In this document: positions 56,696 through 64,000 of the stretch, piece after piece | Layout of the letters: each line of letters starts with the position of its first letter | Numbering within the stretch: position 1 is the first letter of the stretch | Assembly (NCBI GenBank): GCA_964017065.1 | Contig: OZ024787.1 | Span: 8,417,899-8,481,898 of the forward strand | Length of the DNA stretch: 64,000 bases | Reading direction: 5' to 3' | Source: Haliclona indistincta | Taxonomy: Eukaryota; Porifera; Demospongiae; Haplosclerida; Chalinidae | Position numbers and translations under genes: made by a program | Notes under the pieces: model-generated | What the model saw: the letters and a program-made list of their open reading frames with translations, nothing else | Told to the model about the DNA's origin: nothing | Databases searched by the model: none

Positions 56696-57034
56696 ATAGC
56701 AGTATAGGCCTGAGATTGGGTGACACATCCACAATGCCGTAAAGTGCTCTTACAAGGACGCATAGGTTTAGAAAGCCATGCTCGAGCAAGGCTTGCCAGT
56801 ATCTTCACAGAATTATAAGTTAACTGCAGAGAGTGTTTGTGGAGATTTTCGAGCGGTATGATGCAAACACTGACACCGGCGTGTTTTTTGACAACACACA
56901 TAATTATATACGTACGCGGACAAACTCAAACTCATAACCTCCCTGCATACTGCGCACGGGTAATGAAAGCTCAGACAAATTGTTTTAATAGTTTTATTCA
57001 CCATACTGATTTCAGGTTGATGCAGTCAGTAATC

Positions 57035-60000
57035 ATGACTACTAACAGCATCATTCTTCTCCTGGTGCTCTACACCTCATGTCTATGCTCAACAAGAAAT
57101 GTCTACATTCAGCCGTCTGAAGGTGAGCACTGTTCTCATACTCCTTGTTACAATATCAGCACTTTTGGAAGGATGGCCCGCAATAACTTCTCCAACTCTT
57201 CTGGCTTGGTTGTTCATTTCTTGGAGGGAACTCATTCGTTGGATCTTCAGGAACTAGTGGTGTTCACGAACTTGACTAATGCTGTGTTTGAAGGTGATGG
57301 GAGAATGGAGCAGGGCTTTCATGAGACTGTCTGGCAGTCTACAGTGGTCATCAAGTGTACTGAACACTCCAGTACTGGTATCGCTTTTGTTAATAGCTCC
57401 AACATCACCTTCAGGTACATCACCATCACTAACTGTGGGGCTGACATGATAAGTTTCACTGATTTCCTATCTCCTTCAATGAATTCTAGCCTGGGGTATT
57501 TTAATGTGAATAATATCTTTATTGATCATGTTACAGTTCAAAATGGGTCAGGCAATGGTCTTCTGATAGTAACAGATGGAGCCGATCTTTCAATTGCCGC
57601 TTCTTCATTCGCACAAAATTGTCTTGTTTATAATCCTACCGTGCTGCACATGGCAGCCGATGTTTTCATTATGTATAACAATCCACTCGGTTGTGATCCA
57701 CATAAATACATTTACAACGCTCTCATCACGAACACTAATATATCTGATTCATATTCCTATTCAAGAGGTTTGATAGTGGAAATATCTCAAACAACATATA
57801 GTGTTACTATAATACTTGATTCTGTTCAAGCTCACGGCAATGGTTTCAATATTATAGGGATAAACAGTGCTAATGTCCCAAACTACAACTTGATAATCAA
57901 TAATTCTAATATACAAGGAGCTCCTCTGGTGATATTGGCTATATCACATCGGTATACACATAAGTGTTCGACTAATACTAGTAAACCCAATACCACTATT
58001 TCCATTGTCAACAGTAAATTCAATTATATAAATGGAAATTTTGGGAGCATTGGAATTGAATTTGAAGATATTAAATATCCAGTGACAATCATAATAAACT
58101 CAACTGAAATTTCTCACAACATCGTTACTCAAAATGTACTGTTTATTTTGTCACATGCATATAAAGACAAAGCGGTCATTGTGCTACAGAATGTCACAAT
58201 TAACAATAACAGCTGCAGTTGGGCAATCTATGACAATAACATTACCTTTCTACAGCCAGCTGCTGTGCATACAGAGTTTGTTAGTTTAGTACTGAACAAT
58301 GTGACCATCACTAACAACAATGCAACTGGACTACTTGCCTATCGTACTGTTATATCAGTAAATAGCAACAGTACATCAATCTTTCACAACAATAGTGGTA
58401 TTGATGGAGGTGGACTGGCTATGTATGGTGAATCATATCTTGTGTTCGAAGAAAATTCTCTCCTTCATTTTACTAATAATAGTGCAAACCACAGAGGAGG
58501 AGCTATTTTTGTTTCCGCTACACTATTACCAAATTCTCCTTGCTTTTACCAATACTATGACGGCACAATTCCTCAGTCAACAAAAGCTACTTTTTATGAT
58601 AACAATGCAGAGATAGCTGGAACTGTATTATTTGGAGGTGATCAGAACTGCCTTATTTTTATTAATCCATTAAATTTTAACAATACTGATTATTTTAATA
58701 TGACATTTGACTATTTAGCACAGACTGGTCCCTCAGTAATATCATCAGAACCTACTAATGTCTGCTTCTGTGATGACAACAACACAATAAACTGCTCTCT
58801 AACACAGCTAACAATGACAGCCTATCCAGGACAAGAGATCAATATCTCTGTTGTCACTGTAGGACAAAGAGATGGTGTTGCTCCAGGATTGCTTAAAATA
58901 CAACCACTTGACTTAAAATCTGCTCCAGTGGAAATATACAACACTATTGCAATGAATTGCACAACCATTGCTTTCACTCCTGTACACGACAACTACTCAT
59001 TATCAATTGCAGGTACCACCGGCTACATTTCTACTAACTTGACATTAAACATAAACAAAACAGATTGCCCACTTGGATTTCATTTATCAAAGAAGAATGG
59101 TTCTTGTGATTGTGAAGAGGTAAAACATATTAATCCATTAGTTGAAAAGGACATCACTTGTGATTCTGCTACTAATACTTTATCACGACAAGGAGATATC
59201 TGGATTGGAAGTATAAGTGAGTGCATTATTGTACAAACACCATGTCCTTTAGACTATTGTAATTTAGCAAAAGCCAACTTTACTTTTGCTGATCCCGATT
59301 CCCAGTGTGCTAAGAACAGGAATGGTACATTGTGTGGTGGATGCAAAAATAATTTTAGCCTTGCTCTGGGATCCAACAACTGTATTGAATGTAATCAATT
59401 CTCGTACCTTGCTCTGATCATTCCCTTTGCTGCTGCTGGGTTTGGTTTGGTAGCTCTTCTGATGGTATTGAACTTGACAGTCTCCATTGGTACTATCAAT
59501 GGGCTCATGTTCTATGCCAGTATTGTCAAGATAAGTGAGAGCACTGGTATCTTCTTTCCTAATGGTCCTATTCCAGTACTGAGTCAGTTCATTGCTTGGC
59601 TCAATCTTGACCTGGGTATTGAAACATGCTTTTACCCTGGCATGACAGCCTATGCCAAGGTGTGGCTACAGTTTGTGTTCCCTCTCTACATATGGTTCAT
59701 CATAGCTACCATCATAGTCTTGTGTCGCTACTCCACATGGCTGTCCAACAAGATTGGAAGCAATGTAGTGCAGGTACTTGCTACTCTCATCTTACTTTCC
59801 GTCACAAAAATCTTTCGTACATTTGCTCCTGCTCTAACATGGGTTACACTGCCTTGTAAAAATGAAAGTGCTGTCACTGCTGTATGGTATATGGATGGTA
59901 ATATTGCCTTTTTCTCTAACGAACACTACATACTAATGGCAGCAGCTGTGTTGTGTCTACTTCTTGCTGTTCCATACACACTTGCTCTACTGTTTGATTC

Positions 60001-60571
60001 TGTGATTGAAAAACATCTCACAAAAATTAGATTCTTTCGCAAACAGTGGATCAAGTTCAAGCCTTTCGTTGATGCCTATCATGGACCTTACAAGGACAAC
60101 TGTCGGTTTTGGACTGGTCTATTGCTCCTGGTTCGTATGTCATTCACACTAGCATCCCTTCACTTGGATACGAATACAACATTAGTGTTCATCACAACCA
60201 GTACTAGTGTGCTGCTTTCTCTGATGGTGTTCTTTGGCGGTGTTTATCAAAAGAGTTATCTAAATATCTTGGAGTGCTTATCCTTTCTTAACCTGGCTAT
60301 GTTGTCTGCTATCTACATTAAAACCCCGCACATTGATGTCACAATCATCAGTGTAAGTGTTGCTCTTGTTATGTTTATTGGAGTCATTGTCTACCACATG
60401 TTTCTTCGTATAAAAAATATTCTGTGCTTTAAGAAACTTGGAAAAGAAAAATTCAACACTGAGGAGGAATCTGAAAGGCTGTTGGACGATGAAAACTATG
60501 TGTGCAAGGGACTTGTGTCACCAACTTCTACTGATGTGTGGATGAAGAGAGAGCCACTGATTTACTCCTAG
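57035..60571 (+). CDS. C9: intact beta-helix/polytopic receptor-like protein, 1179 aa
   Basis: Start at 57035 (MTTNSIILLLVLYTSCLCST) aligns with the other copies. The frame stays open upstream into mobile DNA, and a ctgatttcag acceptor ends at 57015, so that upstream part is not expected to be coding. Family block with CSHTPCYNISTFG, variable NxS/T-rich ectodomain, GGGLAMYGESYLVFE near 457, VCFCDD near 577. A variant Cys module (CPLDYC, CAKNRNGTLCGGCKNN, NNCIEC) is shared only with C8. From residue 788 the membrane region returns to the common sequence. Tail ESERLL, ending KREPLIYS, so the Ser of the RESL motif is replaced by Pro. Intact sister of pseudogene C8, facing the LRRK-like copy at 62.2 kb. 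Confidence 0.9.
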   Translation: MTTNSIILLLVLYTSCLCSTRNVYIQPSEGEHCSHTPCYNISTFGRMARNNFSNSSGLVVHFLEGTHSLDLQELVVFTNLTNAVFEGDGRMEQGFHETVWQSTVVIKCTEHSSTGIAFVNSSNITFRYITITNCGADMISFTDFLSPSMNSSLGYFNVNNIFIDHVTVQNGSGNGLLIVTDGADLSIAASSFAQNCLVYNPTVLHMAADVFIMYNNPLGCDPHKYIYNALITNTNISDSYSYSRGLIVEISQTTYSVTIILDSVQAHGNGFNIIGINSANVPNYNLIINNSNIQGAPLVILAISHRYTHKCSTNTSKPNTTISIVNSKFNYINGNFGSIGIEFEDIKYPVTIIINSTEISHNIVTQNVLFILSHAYKDKAVIVLQNVTINNNSCSWAIYDNNITFLQPAAVHTEFVSLVLNNVTITNNNATGLLAYRTVISVNSNSTSIFHNNSGIDGGGLAMYGESYLVFEENSLLHFTNNSANHRGGAIFVSATLLPNSPCFYQYYDGTIPQSTKATFYDNNAEIAGTVLFGGDQNCLIFINPLNFNNTDYFNMTFDYLAQTGPSVISSEPTNVCFCDDNNTINCSLTQLTMTAYPGQEINISVVTVGQRDGVAPGLLKIQPLDLKSAPVEIYNTIAMNCTTIAFTPVHDNYSLSIAGTTGYISTNLTLNINKTDCPLGFHLSKKNGSCDCEEVKHINPLVEKDITCDSATNTLSRQGDIWIGSISECIIVQTPCPLDYCNLAKANFTFADPDSQCAKNRNGTLCGGCKNNFSLALGSNNCIECNQFSYLALIIPFAAAGFGLVALLMVLNLTVSIGTINGLMFYASIVKISESTGIFFPNGPIPVLSQFIAWLNLDLGIETCFYPGMTAYAKVWLQFVFPLYIWFIIATIIVLCRYSTWLSNKIGSNVVQVLATLILLSVTKIFRTFAPALTWVTLPCKNESAVTAVWYMDGNIAFFSNEHYILMAAAVLCLLLAVPYTLALLFDSVIEKHLTKIRFFRKQWIKFKPFVDAYHGPYKDNCRFWTGLLLLVRMSFTLASLHLDTNTTLVFITTSTSVLLSLMVFFGGVYQKSYLNILECLSFLNLAMLSAIYIKTPHIDVTIISVSVALVMFIGVIVYHMFLRIKNILCFKKLGKEKFNTEEESERLLDDENYVCKGLVSPTSTDVWMKREPLIYS

Positions 60572-61211
60572 TAACTCACAACAATTAAACCATTGCATGA
60601 CTGGCTGCTAATGTACATTGTATAGCTTCCTTACCATTACTGTTTATACATAATTAATTTATATAACTTTCTAGTTCATATCACTCACTATCCCACTACC
60701 CTTTATGCACTGCATATTCACCCATTAAAAACTGTCTTTTTATAACTAGTGACAAGTACTTTAAAGTATAATAATCAAACGCTTATTTCTATGCACATCT
60801 TGATTCATGTATTATTGTTATGACTTTGTTTATCATGAACAAATTATTGGCCCGGCTGTAGGAACTGGCTTTCTGATAATTGCATACTATTTGATACTAC
60901 TTTTTACTACTTGATACTATTTAAAGCTCTGAATGAGAATGCAATTATTGCATGAAGAGTGTGGTCAAGCACAAAAATTCACGAGCTGATGGTGGTACTA
61001 CTGGTTTCGCCCACTGAGCTTCACCTCTAAACCTATTGTTCAAGGTTGAACAAAGATCATACTCCGCCCATAGTGCTAGAAATTCCCAACAAATTTCTAC
61101 TGATAACACCTTTAATAAAAACATGCAGAATCAGTACTAGTACATAATGATGTTTACACACAAGCATTATGCAACACAAAATGAAAAAGCATACCTGCCA
61201 TAATTACTCAC
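60572..61211. other. 3' flank of C9
   Basis: AT-rich sequence without a supported gene. Confidence 0.4.
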
Positions 61212-61350
61212 TCTGGGTCAATGGTCGGTACCTCAGGACTGGAGTTCTGACAGATGAGGCAGAACAGAGTCGTCTCCACCTCCTGGTTCACTAGCAGTTG
61301 AGATACAAGCTGAGAGGCCTTACATAGCTGAGCTTTGTACCATAACAGCC
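61212..61350 (-). CDS. Putative exon of an unknown minus-strand gene
   Basis: Reads LLWYKAQLCKASQLVSQLLV then NQEVETTLFCLICQ and ends PEVPTIDP at a strong donor (gtgagt, donor at 61211). A CxxC pair (CLIC) suggests a small metal-binding or redox site. The 3' exon is not found and the family is unknown. With 61958-62030 it may belong to one gene downstream of the LRRK-like 3' end. Confidence 0.35.
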
Positions 61351-61957
61351 TCAAAAATCAAAGGCACCGCCAGGGAAATATGGATTTTCCCTATACGGTA
61401 TATTCGCTGGTGTGTAAACAGTGAAAATCCCTAGCAGTAAAGCCGCTAATAGAGTTACATGACTTGACTCCACACAATAAACAGTAACGTGACTGCTGGA
61501 GAAACTTCATCAGAAGAGAGTGGTTTGCTCGTACCATAGGTAGGGCAAGCCCAAGTATGTTCGCTATTTATACGCAGTTGTCTTACTGATGCTAATGGGA
61601 CCTTTTAAACGATTGCCATCATTAATTATGTCAATGGTTGCTGTGGTGCAAGTCACTTATTCCATACCCACCTAGCCAGGTATGTATACCATTTACACCT
61701 GGTAGACATGGAATAACTAATACATACACACCAGGAGCTAGAGAGATGAAGGGGTAGAGGAAGGGAGAAGACATCAAGAGAAGTAGGGACGAAAGAGGAC
61801 AGAAGGAAGGGAGCATATAAGAGATCGAGAGAGGAGGGAGGAAGGAGGAAGAAAGAAAGAAGGGAGAGTGAAAGGCGTAGAGAGGAGAGGTCGAGAGAAA
61901 AAAGAGATTGACTAAAGGTACTTAGAGACAAATTTATGTAAGTAATTTAAATTTGTT
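61351..61957. other. Purine-rich spacer
   Basis: No supported gene. The part from about 61855 on (agggagagtgaaaggcgtag) matches 50455 onward and marks the start of the duplication of the LRRK-like 3' end. The neighbouring agagaggagggaggaag stretch is low complexity. Confidence 0.5.
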
Positions 61958-62030
61958 TTCCACAGTAAGAAATGTGTTGTTCTGTTCATCGATCAGTTTA
62001 GCCAACAGCCGACTCTCCTCTGATACGTGT
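61958..62030 (-). CDS. Putative short exon, copy 2 (unknown gene)
   Basis: Duplicate of 50593-50665; reads VHVSEESRLLAKLIDEQNN, then TFLTVEN. Amino-acid changes against copy 1 are few and no stop appears. Splice sites uncertain. Confidence 0.3.
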
Positions 62031-62225
62031 ACCATGGTTGAAGAGAGTCCTAGTTTACTATCTTATTAACCGAATTGCACTGTAAATTCATTACTTAGAC
62101 AATCAATTTTTCTCAGAAAAATAAATACACTAATCTTGATAATAATAATTATTAATGCTAATGCTTTTATTTACAAAGATAAAAAAATAAGCTATATTGC
62201 ATAGTCAGGTTAAGGGAATTTTGTG

Positions 62226-62870
62226 TCATCTATACAGAGCTTGTGTTCGACTAATTTCATCAAATTCTCGCTTGATGCGAGGCATAGCACTGTCCCATAA
62301 CAGCAACACACCATGATTCTCTAGTGAGTCAACTGAGAAACATGTATGATAAGGATAGTTTATTAAAAAGAGAGGCAAAGGAAGATTAGTGGTATACCTA
62401 TGCTGTCGTTCAATGGAGCTGTTCTAGAGGAGAATCCCAGTCCACATGTGAGTAATACATTGACATGAGGCTATCAGCAGCTGTAGTGGAATACGTGAAC
62501 ACATGCATGCAAAGGGCTTTATCTGCATGGCATTGTGTTTCTGTTACCTGGTACTCTCATGGATTCTATGCTCCTGATTACATTAATGTGATGTCTTGTC
62601 ATCATCAAAGGAGCGCATGTAGTTGTGTCGTAGATGATCAGGTGACCTGATCCTAGCCCCACCCACAGTAGTGGTTGGGCGGCTGACTGGAGGTACATTG
62701 CAGTCACACAACAATTGTACTGATCAAGCTGTTTGAGACTGGAGGAGGGCATGCCTATCTTTGAGGACCTGGAAGAATAAAGATCTCTAATGCACACAGA
62801 TCAATGCAGTTGTTAGTTTTTCTACTTTTATCCATTACAACAGGCACAGTATCCTTCAAAGAGAATACAT
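62226..62870 (-). pseudogene. Second copy of the LRRK-like last three exons, damaged
   Basis: Exons at 62768-62548, about 62482-62400 and 62332-62226 match 51551-51331, 51180-51100 and 51034-50928. The large WD40 exon is intact and of equal length (221 nt), with LWVGLGSGHLIIYD. The middle exon has a 2-nt insertion (gg, 62469-62470) that shifts the frame, and the preceding intron is shortened. Homology to copy 1 ends abruptly at about 62870 (copy 1 position about 51654), after gagaatacat. The final exon still reads EFDEISRTQALYR stop. Confidence 0.8.
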
Positions 62871-63332
62871 GGAATCCTTCTTTTCTCCCGAGGTAATAAC
62901 CCTTTCTCCAGCCTCACCAGAAGGTGATGGAATTGTCTTAAACTTGATTCGATCGAGCACATTATCCCAGCTTTTGTTACGTTGATGTCCACTTTTTCTT
63001 CTGCCTCTAGAATCGTCACTAGGCGCTAAACCAAGTGATGGACGAATCCAAGCCGGCTTTATCTCCAGCAGTTGTAGCCCACTAAGATTGAGCACTCTAC
63101 GATCCTTGTCTAGAGAGATAGCGCACAGCAATAAACCAATGATGTCGTTAAGATGGTGGTTGCAAGCTAGATTCAGGGCTGCTTGTAGTTGCTTGGCACT
63201 GTCCACACCAACCTCGAGTAGGCATTGAACCATTACATTACTGCGAGTGTCTACAGCAAGGTATATCGGTGAGTCTGTGTAGTCATCTCTTTTACTCTCA
63301 TTTATATCAGCGCCAATAGCAATGAACAGATT
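62856..63332 (-). CDS. LRRK/ROCO-like ankyrin to leucine-rich-repeat exon, fused at a breakpoint
   Basis: An open minus-strand frame reads an ankyrin-type repeat (IGADINESKRDD, SPIYLAVDTRSNVMVQCLLE, ALNLACNHHLNDIIGLLL), then the first LRR (SLDKDRRVLNLSGLQLLEI) and a Ser/Arg-rich linker. ANK followed by LRR is the N-terminal order of LRRK proteins. The exon is cut at about 62870, where sequence from the intron before the big WD40 exon begins; the last few codons (SMYSL stop) come from that junk. The rest of the N-terminus would lie beyond the right edge. The ROC, COR and kinase exons are missing between this exon and the WD40 exons, so this allele cannot make a full kinase from this locus. Confidence 0.65.
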   Translation of the reverse strand, partial: NLFIAIGADINESKRDDYTDSPIYLAVDTRSNVMVQCLLEVGVDSAKQLQAALNLACNHHLNDIIGLLLCAISLDKDRRVLNLSGLQLLEIKPAWIRPSLGLAPSDDSRGRRKSGHQRNKSWDNVLDRIKFKTIPSPSGEAGERVITSGEKKDSMYSL

Positions 63333-64000
63333 TCACGAAACCCACGGCGTGTTGCACATTGTACAGTTAGCTACTTAGTTATGGTTGTCAGAAGGAGCTT
63401 TGCAGCTATAGCCAACCAGCTTGCTATTGAAATAGACCTTTTCGTTTAACCCTTTAACCCCTATTGTCGCCTTTTGGCGACATACATACTTCAGACACCA
63501 TAACTTTATGAAAAAGTGCTAAAATATCCCAAAATTGAGCCAAATTGAAGAATACAAATAACCGCAAAAAATTGACCGGTTTTCGGCGCGCCCCCTGCGC
63601 TAAACATATTGGCTTCGGCATTTCTATGGCTTCAGTGCAAATTTCACAACATTTTAAGAAAAACAAAATGGCTGCCAAGAAAATTCGGACATTTTATGGC
63701 TTCAGGTTGCTCGGAAACACATTTTCGTGCATTCTCTATGATCTGGACTACATTTTGCACTCACCAAAACCACTGCTAGTTGTGTGTACTTTTCAGTATC
63801 CAGCCCCAAAGCACTAACTTTGAGCAAAATTTGACGAGTTCGTTGCACTTTATCGGCTTCACTTTCGAAGTGGGAGGGGCATATCGACTGACTTGAGTGT
63901 GGGCAATTGCGGCTACTCACTGGCGTAAAAGGACGCAAATTTGAGACCAGTAGCACAAAAGACACACGAGATATTCACAAGAGAAGTGGTCAGCATTTAC
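63333..64000. other. Right-edge intergenic or intron sequence with possible piggyBac-like end
   Basis: No clear exon. Near 63446 the sequence ttaaccctttaacccctat leads into a hairpin gtcgcc-tttt-ggcgac (63466-63481). TTAA followed by a CCCTTT-like end is a feature of piggyBac-type elements, but the other end is outside the window or unrecognisable. Short frames on both strands beyond it are not convincing. Confidence 0.3.

Larger units (their letters stand above)
53665..56968. mobile_element. 3.3-kb nested transposon complex upstream of C9
   Basis: Both ends match the element in C8, in reverse orientation: right-end sequence at about 53665-53780 and left-end sequence at about 56370-56968, ending catactgcgcacgggta next to C9. 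Inside are at least three further palindromic or TIR insertions (54463-54580, 54591-56368, 56517-56695) and an inverted copy of the core of the 19-20 kb element (about 55640-55985). A minus-strand exon-like frame (about 55095-54968, MARNVEKDSKWRPFQDSFAF) ends at a gtaaat donor and may be captured coding sequence. No transposase recognised. Confidence 0.65.

Noticed and set aside
56837..57034. 66-codon N-terminal extension of C9
   Set aside because: It lies in mobile-element sequence, precedes a splice acceptor and is absent from all other copies. The signal peptide at 57035 is the expected N-terminus.

Overview
This is a eukaryotic, AT-rich window, most likely from a sponge (Porifera, probably a demosponge). 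I infer that from three things: long single-exon genes with a beta-helix ectodomain and a polytopic membrane domain, a gene type I associate with expansions in sponge genomes; compact GT-AG introns in the other genes; and a LRRK/ROCO-type protein next door. No sequence feature proves the species.

The window is dominated by one tandem array, all on the + strand and running from 5.3 to 60.6 kb. It holds nine copies (called C1 to C9 here) of a receptor-like gene of about 1,170-1,200 codons. Five are intact: C3 15302-18820, C4 21402-24962, C6 32148-35723, C7 38675-42265 and C9 57035-60571. Four are broken: C1, C2, C5 and C8, by nonsense codons, small indels, deletions and transposon insertion. 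Smaller relics lie at 4.16 kb, 19.3 kb and 20.1-20.5 kb. Every intact product has a signal peptide, a near-invariant N-terminal block, a very variable N-glycosylation-rich beta-helix region, a Cys-rich juxtamembrane module, about nine membrane segments that are nearly identical between copies, and a short cytoplasmic tail with a conserved ExxxLL motif and C-terminus. A constant membrane machine under a variable ectodomain is what one expects of a recognition receptor family kept uniform by gene conversion. Ligand and function are unknown.

Other genes: the 3' end of an unknown gene (1-161), a multi-exon gene of unknown family with a TATA box (639-2428), and on the minus strand pieces of a LRRK/ROCO-like gene. 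These are a nine-exon WD40 C-terminal part (50928-53032), a second damaged copy of its last three exons (62226-62870), and an ankyrin/leucine-rich-repeat exon (62856-63332) fused to that second copy at a visible breakpoint. A decayed piece of the same WD40 exon lies at 14826-14960, so the 3' end of the LRRK-like gene has been copied along with the receptor array more than once.

Between the genes are non-autonomous DNA transposons and palindromes (3201-3621, 14280-14791, 19086-20137, 37331-38339, a nested element splitting C8, and a related nested complex in opposite orientation upstream of C9), a 295-bp inverted repeat, an ~850-bp pure TTCC tract and several micro- and minisatellites. I found no convincing tRNA, rRNA or CRISPR sequence.
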